Shown here: positions 26,900-42,100 of the stretch, piece by piece
Numbering within the stretch: the stretch's first letter is position 1
Layout of the letters: every line of letters starts with the position of its first letter
Notes under the pieces: model-generated
The model's input: the letters and a program-made list of their open reading frames with translations, nothing else
Database searches by the model: none
What the model was told of the DNA's origin: nothing
Position numbers and translations under genes: made by a program
Source: Hydractinia symbiolongicarpus
Taxonomy: Eukaryota > Cnidaria > Hydrozoa > Anthoathecata > Hydractiniidae
Length of the DNA: 64,000 nt
Direction of reading: 5' to 3'
NCBI RefSeq assembly: GCF_029227915.1
Contig: NC_079885.1
Span: 30,879,001-30,943,000 of the forward strand

Positions 26900-29350
26900 T
26901 TTTTTCAACACTACAACGCATGAGACTTGTAGTTCTCAAAAATGTTTTCATTTTTGATGAGACGCTGTATAAAAGAAGTTTAATCGCCGGCAAACGAAAA
27001 CCCGCGATTTCTCGTAAATCCCGGGCTTGGCCTGTATAGTCGAATGTATACAAAGAAAGTACCCTGTGTGTAAACTCATCTCCAAAACGATTTTTTAAAT
27101 TATTTTTTCACCACTAAAACGCATGAGACTTGTAGTTTTCAGAAATGTTTTCATTTTTGATGAGACGCTTAATGAAAGTGGTTTAATCGCCGGCAAACGA
27201 AAACCCGCGATTTCCCGTAAATCCCGGGCTTGGCCCGTATAGTCGAATGTATACAAAGAAAGTACCCTGTGAGTAAACTCATTTCCCGAACGATTTTTTA
27301 AATTATTTTTTCACCACTAAAACGCATGAGACTTGTAGTTCTCAAAAATGTTTTCATTTTTGATGAGACGCTGTATAAAAGAAGTTTAATCGCCGGCAAA
27401 CGAAAACCCGCGATTTCCCGTAAATCCCGGGCTTGGCCTGTATAGTCGAATGTATACAGAGAAAGTACCCTGTGAGTAAACTCATTTCCAAAACGATTTT
27501 TTAAATTATCTTTTCACCACTAAAACGCATGAGACTTGTAGTTTTCAGAAATGTTTTCATTTTTGATGAGACGCTTAATGAAAGTGGTTTAATCGCCTGC
27601 AAACGAAAACCCGCGATTTCCCGTAAATCCCGGGCTTGGCCCGTATAGTCGAATGTATGCAAAGAAAGCACCCAGGGAGTAAACTCATTTCCCGAACGAT
27701 TTTTTAAATTTTTTTTTCACCACTAAAACGCATGAGACTTGTAGCTTTCAAAAATGTTTTCATTTTTGATGAGACGCTGAATAACAGAAGTTTAATCGCC
27801 CTCAAACGAAAATCCGCGAGTTCCCGTAAATCCCAGACTCGGCCCGTATAGTCAAAAGTATACAAAGAAAGTACCCAGGGAGTAAACATATTTCCCGAAC
27901 GATTTTTGAATTATTTTTTCAACACTAAAACGCATAAGACTTGTAGTTTTCAAAAATGTTTTCATTTTTGATGAGACGCTTAATGAAAGATGTTTAATCG
28001 CCGGCAAACGAAATACCGCGATTTCCAGTAAACCCCGGACTCGGCCCGTATAGTCAAAAGTATACAAAGAAAGTACCCAGGGAGTAAACTCATTTTCCGA
28101 ACGATTTTTTAAGTAATTTTTTCACCACTACAACGCATGAGACTTGTAGTTCTCAAAAATGTTTTCATTTTTGATGAGACGCTGTATAAAAGAAGTTTAA
28201 TCGCCGGCAAACGAAAACCCGCGATTTCTCGTAAATCCCGGGCTTGGCCTGTATAGTCGAATGTATACAAAGAAAGTACCCTGTGTGTAAACTCATCTCC
28301 AAAACGATTTTTTAAATTATTTTTTCACCACTAAAACGCATGAGACTTGTAGTTTTCAGAAATGTTTTCATTTTTGATGAGACGCTTAATGAAAGTGGTT
28401 TAATCGCCGGCAAACGAAAACCCGCGATTTCCCGTAAATCCCGGGCTTGGCCCGTATAGTCGAATGTATACAAAGAAAGTACCCTGTGAGTAAACTCATT
28501 TCCCGAACGATTTTTTAAATTATTTTTTCACCACTAAAACGCATGAGACTTGTAGTTCTCAAAAATGTTTTCATTTTTGATGAGACGCTGTATAAAAGAA
28601 GTTTAATCGCCGGCAAACGAAAACCCGCGATTTCCCGTAAATCCCGGCTTGGCCTGTATAGTCGAATGTATACAGAGAAAGTACCCTGTATGTAAATTCA
28701 TTTCCAAAACGATTTTTTAAATTATTTTTTCACCACTAAAACGCATGAGACTTGTAGTTTTCAGAAATGTTTTCATTTTTGATGAGACGCTTAATGAAAG
28801 TGGTTTAATCGCCTGCAAACGAAAACCCGCGATTTCCCGTAAATCCCGGGCTTGGCCCGTATAGTCGAATGTATGCAAAGAAAGCACCCAGGGAGTAAAC
28901 TCATTTCCCGAACGATTTTTTAAATTTTTTTTTCACCACTAAAACGCATGAGACTTGTAGTTTTCAAAAATGTTTTCATTTTTGATGAGACGCTGAATAA
29001 CAGAAGTTTAATCGCCCTCAAACGAAAATCCGCGAGTTCCCGTAAATCCCAGACTCGGCCCGTATAGTCAAAAGTATACAAAGAAAGTACCCAGGGAGTA
29101 AACTTATTTCCCGAACGATTTTTGAATTATTTTTTCAACACTAAAACGCATAAGACTTGTAGTTTTCAAAAATGTTTTCATTTTTGATGAGACACTTAAT
29201 GAAAGATGTTTAATCGCCGGCAAACGAAATACCGCGATTTCCAGTAAACCCCGGACTCGGCCCGTATAGTCAAAAGTATACAAAGAAAGTACCCAGGGAG
29301 TAAACTCATTTTCCGAACGATTTTTTAAGTAATTTTTTCACCACTACAAC
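26900..29350. repeat. 6-monomer higher-order repeat, two copies (offset 1216-1217)
   Basis: The same ordered set of monomers occurs twice, about 26.90-28.12 kb and 28.12-29.35 kb. Markers are catctccaaaacg, the rare gtatacagagaaag (27453 and 28669), gtatgcaaagaaagcaccc, gaataacagaag with cgcgagttcccg, and gatgtttaatcg. The second copy has a 1-bp deletion (cccggctt for cccgggctt), which makes the offset 1216 in that part. Confidence 0.8.
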
Positions 29351-32300
29351 GCATGAGACTTGTAGTTCTCAAAAATGTTTTCATTTTTGATGAGACGCTG
29401 TATAAAAGAAGTTTAATCGCCGGCAAACGAAAACCCGCGATTTCTCGTAAATCCCGGGCTTGGCCTGTATAGTCGAATGTATACAAAGAAAGTACCCTGT
29501 GTGTAAACTCATTTCCAAAACGATTTTTTAAATTATCTTTTCACCACTAAAACGCATGAGACTTGTAGTTTTCGGAAATGTTTTCATTTTTGATGAGACG
29601 CTTAATGAAAGTGGATTAATCGCCGGCAAACGAAAATCCGCGATTTCCCGTAAATCCCGGGCTTGGCCTGTATAGTCGAATGTATACAAAGAAAGTACCC
29701 TGTGTGTAAACTCATTTCCAAAACGATTTTTTAAATTATCCTTTCACCACTAAAACGCATGAGACTTGTAGTTTTCAAAAATGTTTTCATTTTTGATGAG
29801 ACGCTGAACAAAAGACGTTTAATTGCCGGCAAACGAAAACCCGCCATTTTCCGTAAACCCCGGACTCGGCCCGTATAGTCAAAAGTATACAAAGAAAGTA
29901 CCCAGGGAGTAAACTCATTTTCCGAACGATTTTTTAAATTATTTTTTCACCACTACAACGCATGAGACTTGTAGTTTTCAAAAATGTTTTCATTTTTGAT
30001 GAGACGCTGAATAACAGAAGTTTAATCGCCCTCAAACGAAAATCCGCGAGTTCCCGTAAATCCCAGACTCGGCCCGTATAGTCAAAAGTATACAAAGAAA
30101 GTACCCAGGGAGTAAACTCATTTTCCGAACGATTTTTTAAATTATTTTTTCACCACTACAACGCATAAGACTTGTAGTTTTCAAAAATGTTTTCATTTTT
30201 GATGAGACGCTTAATGAAAGAGGTTTAATCGCCGGCAAACGAAATACCGCGATTTCCAGTAAACCCCGGACTCGGCCCGTATAGTCAAAAGTATACAAAG
30301 AAAGTACTCAGGGAGTAAACTCATTTTCCGAACGATTTTTTAAGTAATTTTTTCACCACTACAACGCATGAGACTTGTAGTTCTCAAAAATGTTTTCATT
30401 TTTGATGAGACGCTGTATAAAAGAAGTTTAATCGCCGGCAAACGAAAACCCGCGATTTCTCGTAAATCCCGGGCTTTTCCTGTATAGTCGAATGTATACA
30501 AAGAAAGTACCCTGTGTGTAAACTCATTTCCAAAACGATTTTTTAAATTATTTTTTCACCACTAAAACGCATGAGACTTGTAGTTTTCAGAAATGTTTTC
30601 ATTTTTGATGAGACGCTTAATGAAAGTGGTTTAATCGCCGGCAAACGAAAACCCGCGATTTCCCGTAAATCCCGGGCTTGGCCCGTATAGTCGAATGTAT
30701 GCAAAGAAAGTACCCAGGGAGTAAACTCATTTCCCGAACGATTTTTTAAACTATTTTTTCACCACTAAAACGCATGAGACTTGTAGTTTTCAGAAATATT
30801 TTCATTTTTGATGAGACGCCTAATGAAAGTGGTTTAATCGCAGGCAAACGAAATTCCGCGATTTCCCGTAAATCCCGGGCTTGGCCTGTATAGTCGAATG
30901 TATACAAAGAAAGTACCCTGTGTGTAAACTCATTTCCTAAACGATTTTTTAAATTATCTTTTCACCACTAAAACGCATGAGACTTGTAGTTTTCAAAAAT
31001 GTTTTCATTTTTGATGAGACGCTGAATAAAAGAAGTTTGATTGCCGGCAAACGAAAACCCGCCATTTTTTGTAAACCCCGGACTCGGCCCGTATAGTCAA
31101 AAGTATACAAAGAAAGTACACAGGGAGTAAACTCATTTTCCGAACGATTTTTTAAATTATTTTTTCACCACTACAACGCATGAGACTTGTAGTTTTCAAA
31201 ACTGTTTTCATTTTTGATGAGACGCTGAATAACAGAAGTTTAATCGCCCTCAAACAAAAATCCGCGATTTCCCGTAAATCCCGGACTCGGCCCGTATAGT
31301 CAAAAGTATACAAAGAAAGTAGCCAGGGAGTAAACTTATTTCCCCAACGATTTTTGAATCATTTTTTCACCACTAAAACGCATAAGACTTGTAGTTTTCA
31401 AAAATGTTTTCATTTTTGATGAGACGCTAAATGAAAGAGGTTTAATCGCCGGCAAACGAAATACCGCGATTTCCAGTAAACCCCGGACTCGGGCCGTATA
31501 GTCAAAAGTTTACAAAGAAAGTACCCAGGGAGTAAACTCATTTTCCGAACGATTTTTTAAGTAATTTTTTCACCACTACAACGCATGAGACTTGTAGTTC
31601 TCAAAAATGTTTTCATTTTTGATGAGACTCAGTATAAAAGAAGTTTAATCGCCGGCAAACGAAAACCCGCGATTTCCCGTAAATCCCGGGCTTGGCCTGT
31701 ATAGTCGAATGTATACAAAGAAAGTACCCTGTGTGTAAACTCATCTCCAAAACGATTTTTTAAATTATTTTTTCACCACTAAAACGCATGAGACTTGTAG
31801 TTTTCAGAAATGTTTTCATTTTTGATGAGACGCTTAATGAAAGTGGTTTAATCGCCGGCAAACAAAAACCCGCGATTTCCCGTAAATCCCGGGCTTGGCC
31901 CGTATAGTCGAATGTATACAAAGAAAGTACCCTGTGAGTAAACTAATTTCCCGAACGATTTTTTATATTATTTTTTCACCACTAAAACGCATGAGACTTG
32001 TAGTTTTCAGAAATATTTTCATTTTTGATGAGACGCTTAATGAAAGTGGTTTAATCGCCTGCAAACGAAAACCCGCGATTTCCCGTAAATCCCGGGCTTG
32101 GCCTGTATAGTCGAATGTATACAAAGAAAGTACCCTGTGTGTAAACTCATCTCCAAAACGATTTTTTAAATTATTTTTTCACCACTAAAACGCATGAGAC
32201 TTGTAGTTTTCAGAAATATTTTCATTTTTGATGAGACGCTTAATGAAAGTGGTTTAATCGCCGGCAAACGAAAACCCGCGATTTCCCGTAAATCCCGGGC

Positions 32301-33899
32301 TTGGCCCGTATAGTCGAATGTATACAAAGAAAGTACCCTGTGAGTAAACTAATTTCCCGAACGATTTTTTAAATTATTTTTTCACCACTAAAACGCATGA
32401 GACTTGTAGTTTTCAGAAATATTTTCATTTTTGATGAGACGCTTAATGAAAGTGGTTTAATCGCCTGCAAACGAAAACCCGCGATTTCCCGTAAATCCCG
32501 GGCTTGGCCCGTATAGTCGAATGTATGCAAAGAAAGTACCCAGGGAGTAAACTCATTTCCCGAACGATTTTTTAAATTTTTTTTTCACCACTAAAACGCA
32601 TGAAACTTGTAGTTTTCAAAAATGTTTTCATTTTTGATGAGACGTTTAATGAAGGTGGTTTAATCGCCGGCAAACGAAATACCGCGATTTCCAGTAAACC
32701 CCGGACTCGGCCCGTATAGTCAAAAGTATACAAAGAAAGTACCCAGGGAGTAAACTCATTTCCCGAACGATTTTTTAAGTAATTTTTTCACCACTACAAC
32801 GCATGAGACTTGTAGTTCTCAAAAATGTTTTCATTTTTGATGAGACGCTGTATAAAAGAAGTTTAATCGCCGGCAAACGAAAACCCGCGATTTCTCGTAA
32901 ATCCCGGGCTTGGCCTGTATAGTCGAATGTATACAAAGAAAGTACCCTGTGTGTAAACTCATTTCCAAAACGATTTTTTAAATTATTTTTTCACCACTAA
33001 AACGCATGAGACTTGTAGTTTTCAGAAATGTTTTCATTTTTGATGAGACGCTTAATGAAAGTGGTTTAATCGCCGGCAAACGAAAACCCGCGATTTCCCG
33101 TAAATCCCGGGCTTGGCCTGTATAGTCGAATGTATACAAAGAAAGTACCCTGTGTGTAAACTCATTTCCAAAACGATTTTTTAAATTATCTTTTCACCAC
33201 TAAAACGCATGAGACTTGTAGTTTTCAAAAATGTTTTCATTTTTGATGAGACGCTGAATAAAAGAAGTTTGATTGCCGGCAAACGAAAACCCGCCATTTT
33301 TTGTAAACCCCGGACTCGGCCCGTATAGTCAAAAGTATACAAAGAAAGTACACAGGGAGTAAACTCATTTTCCGAACGATTTTTTAAATTATTTTTTCAC
33401 CACTACAACGCATGAGACTTGTAGTTTTCAAAAATGTTTTCATTTTTGATGAGACGCTGAATAACAGAAGTTTAATCGCCCTCAAACAAAAGTCCGCGAT
33501 TTCCCGAAAATCCCGGACTCGGCCCGTATAGTCAAAAGTATACAAAGAAAGTACCCAGGGAGTAAACTTATTTCCCCAACGATTTTTCAATCATTTTTTC
33601 ACCACTAAAACGCATAAGACTTGTAGTTTTCAAAAATGTTTTCATTTTTGATGAGACGCTTAATGAAAGAGGTTTAATCGCCGGCAAACGAAATACCGCG
33701 ATTTCCAGTAAACCCCGGACTCGGCCCGTATAGTCAAAAGTTTACAAAGAAAGTACCCAGGGAGTAAACTCATTTTCCGAACGATTTTTTAAGTAATTTT
33801 TTCACCACTACAACGCATGAGACTTGTAGTTCTCAAAAATTTTTTCATTTTTGATGAGACTTAGTATAAAAGAAGTTTAATCGCCGGCAAACGAAAACC

Positions 33900-35520
33900 C
33901 GCGATTTCCCGTAAATCCCGGGCTTGGCCTGTATAGTCGAATGTATACAAAGAAAGTACCCTGTGTGTAAACTCATCTCCAAAACGATTTTTCAAATTAT
34001 TTTTTCACCACTAAAACGCATGAGACTTGTAGTTTTCAGAAATGTTTTCATTTTTGATGAGACGCTTAATGAAAGTGGTTTAATCGCCGGCAAACGAAAA
34101 CCCGCGATTTCCCGTAAATCCCGGGCTTGGCCCGTATAGTCGAATGTATACAAAGAAAGTACCATGTGAGTAAACTCATTTCCCGAACGATTTTTTAAAT
34201 TATTTTTTCACCACTAAAACGCATGAGACTTGTAGTTCTCAAAAATGTTTTCATTTTTGATGAGACGCTGTATAAAAGAAGTTTAATCGCCGGCAAACGA
34301 AAATCCGCGATTTCCCGTAAATCCCGGGCTTGGCCTGTATAGTCGAATGTATACAAAGAAAGTACCCTGTGTGTAAACTCATTTCCAAAACGATTTTTTA
34401 AATTATTTTTTCACCACTAAAACGCATGAGACTTGTAGTTTTCAAAAATGTTTTCATTTTTGATGGGACGCTTAATGAAAGAAGTTTAATCGCCGGCAAA
34501 CGAGAACCCCCGATTTCCCGTAAATCCCGGGCTTGGCCCGTATAGTCGAATGTATACAAAGAAAGTACCCTGTGAGTAAACGCATTTCCCGAACGATTTT
34601 TTAAATTATTTTTTCACCACTAAAACGCATGAGACTGGTAGTTTTCAGAAATGTTTTCATTTTTGATGAGACGTTTAATGAAAGTGGTTTAATCGCCGGC
34701 AAACGAAAACCCGCGATTTCCCGTAAATCCCGGGCTTGGCCTGTATAGTCGAATGTATACAAAGAAAGTACCCTGTGTGTAAACTCATCTCCAAAACGAT
34801 TTTTCAAATTATTTTTTCACCACTAAAACGCATGAGACTTGTAGTTTTCAGAAATGTTTTCATTTTTGATGAGACGCTTAATGAAAGTGGTTTAATCGCC
34901 GGCAAACGAAAACCCGCGATTTCCCGTAAATCCCGGGCTTGGCCCGTATAGTCGAATGTATACAAAGAAAGTACCATGTGAGTAAACTCATTTCCCGAAC
35001 GATTTTTTAAATTATTTTTTCACCACTAAAACGCATGAGACTTGTAGTTCTCAAAAATGTTTTCATTTTTGATGAGACGCTGTATAAAAGAAGTTTAATC
35101 GCCGGCAAACGAAAATCCGCGACTTCCCGTAAATCCCGGGCTTGGCCTGTATAGTCGAATGTATACAAAGAAAGTACCCTGTGTGTAAACTCATTTCCAA
35201 AACGATTTTTTAAATTATTTTTTCACCACTAAAACGCATGAGACTTGTAGTTTTCAAAAATGTTTTCATTTTTGATGGGACGCTTAATGAAAGAAGTTTA
35301 ATCGCCGGCAAACGAGAACCCCCGATTTCCCGTAAATCCCGGGCTTGGCCCGTATAGTCGAATGTATACAAAGAAAGTACCCTGTGAGTAAACGCATTTC
35401 CCGAACGATTTTTTAAATTATTTTTTCACCACTAAAACGCATGAGACTGGTAGTTTTCAGAAATGTTTTCATTTTTGATGAGACGTTTAATGAAAGTGGT
35501 TTAATCGCCGGCAAACGAAA
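33900..35520. repeat. 4-monomer higher-order repeat, two copies (offset 812)
   Basis: A four-monomer block repeats at an exact 812-bp offset (33924 to 34736; the rare word gactggtag at 34633 and 35445). It includes the gtaccatgtgag unit, the ctgtataaaag unit, the tgatgggacgctta unit with gagaaccccc, and the gactggtag unit. The copies appear almost identical. Confidence 0.82.
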
Positions 35521-36239
35521 ACCCGCGATTTCCCGTAAATCCCGGGCTTGGCCCGTATAGTCGAATGTATACAAAGAAAGTACCCTGTGAGTAAACTCAT
35601 TTCCAAAACGATTTTTTAAATTATCTTTTCACCAATAAAACGCATGAGACTTGTAGTTTTCAAAAATGTTTTCATTTTTGATGAGACGCTGAATAAAAGA
35701 AGTTTAATCGCCGGCAAACAAAAGTCCGCGATTTCCCGAAAATCCCGGACTCGGCCGGTATAGTCAAAAGTATACAAAGAAAGTACCCAGGGAGTAAACT
35801 TATTTCCCCAACGATTTTTGAATCATTTTTTCACCACTAAAACGCATAAGACTTGTAGTTTTCAAAAATGTTTTCATTTTTGATGAGACGCTTAATGAAA
35901 GAGGTTTAATCGCCGGCAAACGAAATACCGCGATTTCCAGTAAACCCCGGACTCCGCCCGTATAGTCAAAAGTTTACAAAGAAAGTACCCAGGGAGTAAA
36001 CTCATTTTCCGAACGATTTTTTAAGTAATTTTTTCACCACTACAACGCATGAGACTTGTAGTTCTCAAAAATTTTTTCATTTTTGATGAGACTCAGTATA
36101 AAAGAAGTTTAATCGTCGGCAAACGAAAACCCGCGATTTCCCGTAAATCCCGGGCTTGGCCCGTATAGTCGAATGTATACAAAGAAAGTACCATGTGAGT
36201 AAACTCATTTCCCGAACGATTTTTTAAATTATTTTTTCA

Positions 36240-37460
36240 CCACTAAAACGCATGAGACTTGTAGTTTTCAAAAATGTTTTCATTTTTGATGGGACGCTTA
36301 ATGAAAGAAGTTTAATCGCCGGCAAACGAGAACCCCCGATTTCCCGTAAATCCCGGGCTTGGCCCGTATAGTCGAATGTATACAAAGAAAGTACCCTGTG
36401 AGTAAACTCATTTCCCGAACGATTTTTTAAATTATTTTCTCACCACTAAAACGCATGAGACTGGTAGTTTTCAGAAATGTTTTCATTTTTGATGAGACGT
36501 TTAATGAAAGTGGTTTAATCGCCGGCAAACGAAAACCCGCGATTTCCCGTAAATCCCCGGCTTGGCCCGTATAGTCGAATGTATACAAAGAAAGTACCCT
36601 GTGAGTAAACTCATTTCCAAAACGATTTTTTAAATTATCTTTTCACCAATAAAACGCATGAGACTTGCAGTTTTCAAAAATGTTTTCATTTTTGATGAGA
36701 CGCTGAATAAAAGAAGTTTAATCGCCGGCAAACGAAAACCCGCCATTTCCCGTAAACCCCGGACTCGGCCCGTATAGTCAAAAGTATACAAAGAAAGTAC
36801 CCAGGGAGTAAACTCATTTCCCGAACGATTTTTTAAATTTTTTTTTCACCACTAAAACGCATGAGACTTGTAGTTTTCAAAAATGTTTTCATTTTTGATG
36901 GGACGCTTAATGAAAGAAGTTTAATCGCCGGCAAACGAGAACCCCCGATTTCCCGTAAATCCCGGGCTTGGCCCGTATAGTCGAATGTATACAAAGAAAG
37001 TACCCTGTGAGTAAACTCATTTCCCGAACGATTTTTTAAATTATTTTCTCACCACTAAAACGCATGAGACTGGTAGTTTTCAGAAATGTTTTCATTTTTG
37101 ATGAGACGTTTAATGAAAGTGGTTTAATCGCCGGCAAACGAAAACCCGCGATTTCCCGTAAATCCCGGGCTTGGCCCGTATAGTCGAATGTATACAAAGA
37201 AAGTACCCTGTGAGTAAACTCATTTCCAAAACGATTTTTTAAATTATCTTTTCACCAATAAAACGCATGAGACTTGTAGTTTTCAAAAATGTTTTCATTT
37301 TTGATGAGACGCTGAATAAAAGAAGTTTAATCGCCGGCAAACAAAAACCCGCCATTTCCCGTAAACCCCGGACTCGGCCCGTATAGTCAAAAGTATACAA
37401 AGAAAGTACCCAGGGAGTAAACTCATTTCCCGAACGATTTTTTAAATTTTTTTTTCACCA
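36240..37460. repeat. 3-monomer higher-order repeat, two copies (offset 609)
   Basis: A three-monomer block repeats at offset 609: gggacgctta/gagaaccccc unit, gactggtag unit with attattttctcacc, and gaataaaag unit with caccaataaaacg. The word gactggtag is at 36459 and 37068. These monomers are shared with the 812-bp block just upstream, with a different number of units per repeat. Confidence 0.8.
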
Positions 37461-39157
37461 CTAAAACGCATGAGACTTGTAGTTTTCAAAAATGTTTTCA
37501 TTTTCGATGAGACGCTTAATGAAAGTGGTTTAATCGCCGGCAAACGAAAACCCGCGATTTCCCGTAAATCCCGGGCTTGGTCCGTATAGTCGAATGTATG
37601 CAAAGAAAGTACCCAGGGAGTAAACTCATTTCCTGAACGATTTTTTCAATTTTTTTTTCACCACTGAAACGCATGAGACTTGTGGTTTTCAAAAATGTTT
37701 TCATTTTTGATGGGACGCTTAATGAAAGAAGTTTAATCGCCGGCAAACGAGAACCCCGATTTCCCGTAAATCCCGGGCTTGGCCCGTATAGTCGAATGTA
37801 TACAAAGAAAGTACCCTGTGAGTAAACTCATTTCCCGAACGATTTTTTAAATTATTTTTTCACCACTAAAACGCATGAGACTTGTAGTTCTCAAAAATGT
37901 TTTCATTTTTGATGAGACGCTTAATGAAAGTGGTTTAATCGCCGGCAAACGAAAATCCGCGATTTCCCGTAAATCCCGGGCTTGGCCTGTATAGTCGAAT
38001 GTATACAAAGAAAGTACCCTGTGTGTAAACTCATTTCCAAAACGATTTTTTAAATTATCTTTTCACCACTAAAACGCATGAGACTTGTAGTTTTCAAAAA
38101 TGTTTTCATTTTTGATGAGACGCTGAATAAAAGAAGTTTGATTACCGGCAAACGAAAACCCGCCATTTTTTGTAAACCCCGGACTCGGCCCGTATAGTCA
38201 AAAGTATACAAAGAAAGCACACAGGGAGTAAACTCATTTTCCGAACGATTTTTTAAATTATTTTTTCACCACTACAACGCATGAGACTTGTAGTTTTCAA
38301 AAATGTTTTCATTTTTGATGAGACGCTGAATAACAGAAGTTTAATCGCCCTCAAACAAAAATCCGCGATTTCCCGTAAATCCCAGACTCGGCCCGTATAG
38401 TCAAAAGTATATAAAGAAAGTACCCAGGGAGTAAACTTATTTCCCCAACGACTTTTGAATCATTTTTTCACCACTAAAACGCATAAGACTTGTAGTTTTC
38501 AAAAATGTTTTCATTTTTGATGAGACGCTTAATGAAAGAGGTTTAATCGCCGGCAAACGAAATACCGCGATTTCCAGTAAACACCGGACTCGGCCCGTAT
38601 AGTCAAAAGTTTACAAAGAAAGTACCCAGGGAGTAAACTCATTTTCCGAACGATTTTTTAAGTAATTTTTTCACCACTACAACGCATGAGACTTGTAGTT
38701 CTCAAAAATGTTTTCATTTTTGATGAGACTCAGTATAAAAGAAGTTTAATCGCCGGCAAACGAAAACCCGCGATTTCCCGTAAATCCCGGGCTTGGCCTG
38801 TATAGTCGAATGTATACAAAGAAAGTACCCTGTGTGTAAACTCATCTCCAAAACGATTTTTTAAATTATTTTTTCACCACTAAAACGCATGAGACTTGTA
38901 GTTTTCAGAAATGTTTTCATTTTTGATGAGACGCTTAATGAAAGTGGTTTAATCGCCGGCAAACGAAAACCCGCGATTTCCCGTAAATCCCGGGCTTGGC
39001 CCGTATAGTCGAATGTATACAAAGAAAGTACCCTGTGAGTAAACTCATTTCAAGAACAATTTTTTAAATTATTTTTTCACCACTAAAACGCATGAGACTT
39101 GTAGTTCTCAAAAATGTTTTCATTTTTGATGAGACGCTGTATAAAAGAAGTTTAATT

Positions 39158-42100
39158 GCCGGCAAACGAAAACCCGCGATTTCCCGTAAATCCCGGGCTT
39201 GGCCTGTATAGTCGAATGTATACAAAGAAAGTACCCTGTGTGTAAACTCATTTCCAAAACGATTTTTTAAATTATTTTTTCACCACTAAAACGCATGAGA
39301 CTTGTAGTTTTCAGAAATGTTTTCATTTTTGATGAGACGCTTAATGAAAGTGGTTTAATCGCCGGCAAACGAAAACCCGCGATTTCTCGTAAATCCCGGG
39401 CTTGGCCCGTATAGTCGAATGTATGCAAAGAAAGTACCCAGGGAGTAAACTCATTTCCCGAACGATTTTTTAAATTTTTTTTTCACCACTAAAACGCATG
39501 AGACTTGTAGTTTTCAAAAATGTTTTCATTTTTGATGGGACGCTTAATGAAAGAAGTTTAATCGCCGGCAAACGAGAACCCCCGATTTCCCGTAAATCCC
39601 GGGCTTGGCCCGTATAGTCGAATGTATACAAAGAAAGTACCCTGTGAGTAAACTCATTTCCCGAAAGATTTTTTTAAATTATCTTTTCACCAATAAAACG
39701 CATGAGACTTGTAGTTTTCAAAAATGTTTTCATTTTTGATGAGACGCTGAATAAAAGAAGTTTAATCGCCGGCAAACGAAAACCCGCCATTTCCCGTAAA
39801 CCCCGGACTCGGCCCGTATAGTCAAAAGTATACAAAGAAAGTACCCAGGGAGTAAACTCATTTCCCGAACGATTTTTTAAATTTTTTTTTCACCACTAAA
39901 GCGCATGAGACTTGTAGTTTTCAAAAATGTTTTCATTTTCGATGAGACGCTTAATGAAAGTGGTTTAATCGCCGGCAAACGAAAACCCGCGATTTCCGGT
40001 AAATCCCGGGCTTGGCCCGTATAGTCGAATGTATGCAAAGAAAGTACCCAGGGAGTAAACTCATTTCCCGAACGATTTTTTAAATTTTTTTTTCACCACT
40101 GAAACGCATGAGACTTGTAGTTTTCAAAAATGTTTTCATTTTTGATGGGACGCTTAATGAAAGAAGTTTAATCGCCGGCAAACGAGAACCCCGATTTCCC
40201 GTAAATCCCGGGCTTGGCCCGTATAGTCGAATGTATACAAAGAAAGTACCCTGTGAGTAAACTCATTTCCCGAACGATTTTTTAAATTATTTTTTCACCA
40301 CTAAAACGCATGAGACTTGTAGTTCTCAAAAATGTTTTCATTTTTGATGAGACGCTGTATAAAAGAAGTTTAATCGCCGGCAAACAAAAACCCGCGATTT
40401 CCCGTAAATCCCGGGCTTGGCCTGTATAGTCGAATGTATACAAAGAAAGTACCCTGTGTGTAAACTCATCTCCAAAACAATTTTTTATATTATTTTTTCA
40501 CCACTAAAACGCATGAGACTTGTAGTTTTCAGAAATGTTTTCATTTTTGATGAGACGCTTAATGAAAGTGGTTTAATCGCCGGCAAACGAAAACCCGCGA
40601 TTTCCCGTAAATCCCGGGCTTGGCCCGTATAGTCGAATATATGCAAAGAAAGTACCCAGGGAGTAAACTCATTTCCCGAACGATTTTTTAAATTTTTTTT
40701 TCACCACTGAAACGCATGAGACTTGTAGTTTTCAAAAATGTTTTCATTTTTGATGGGACGCTTAATGAAAGAAGTTTAATCGCCGGCAAACGAGAACCCC
40801 GATTTCCCGTAAATCCCGGGCTTGGCCCGTATAGTCGAATGTATACAAAGAAAGTACCCTGTGAGTAAACTCATTTCCCGAACGATTTTTTTAATTATTT
40901 TTTCACCACTAAAACGCATGAGACTTGTAGTTCTCAAAAATGTTTTCATTTTTGATGAGACGCTGTATAAAAGAAGTTTAATCGCCGGCAAACAAAAACC
41001 CGCGATTTCCCGTAAATCCCGGGCTTGGCCTGTATAGTCGAATGTATACAAAGAAAGTACTCTGTGTGTAAACTCATCTCCAAAACAATTTTTTATATTA
41101 TTTTTTCACCACTAAAACGCATGAGACTTGTAGTTTTCAGAAATGTTTTCATTTTTGATGAGACGCTTAATGAAAGTGGTTTAATCGCCGGCAAACGAAA
41201 ACCCGCGATTTCCCGTAAATCCCGGGCTTGGCCCGTATAGTCGAATGTATACAAAGAAAGTACCCTGTGAGTAAACTCATTTCCCGAACAATTTTTTAAA
41301 TTATTTTTTCACCACTAAAACGCATGAGACTTGTAGTTCTCAAAAATGTTTTCATTTTTGATGAGACGCTGTATAAAAGAAGTTTAATTGCCGGCAAACG
41401 AAAACCCGCGATTTCCCGTAAATCCCGGGCTTGGCCTGTATAGTCGAATGTATACAAAGAAAGTACCCTGTGTGTAAACTCATTTCCAAAACGATTTTTT
41501 AAATTATTTTTTCACCACTAAAACGCATGAGACTTGTAGTTTTCAGAAATGTTTTCATTTTTGATGAGACGCTTAATGAAAGTGGTTTAATCGCCGGCAA
41601 ACGAAAAGCCGCGATTTCCCGTAAATCCCGGGCTTGGCCCGTATAGTCGAATGTATGCAAAGAAAGTACCCAGGGAGTAAACTCATTTCCCGAACGATTT
41701 TTTAAATTTTTTTTTCACCACTAAAACGCATGAGACTTGTAGTTTTCAAAAATGTTTTCATTTTTGATGGGACGCTTAATGAAAGAAGTTTAATCGCCGG
41801 CAAACAAAAACCCGCGATTTCCCGTAAATCCCGGGCTTGGCCTGTATAGTCGAATGTATACAAAGAAAGTACCCTGTGTGTAAACTCATCTCCAAAACAA
41901 TTTTTTATATTATTTTTTCACCACTAAAACGCATGAGACTTGTAGTTTTCAGAAATGTTTTCATTTTTGATGAGACGCTTAATGAAAGTGGTTTAATCGC
42001 CGGCAAACGAAAACCCGCGATTTCCCGTAAATCCCGGGCTTGGCCCGTATAGTCGAATGTATGCAAAGAAAGTACCCAGGGAGTAAACTCATTTCCCGAA

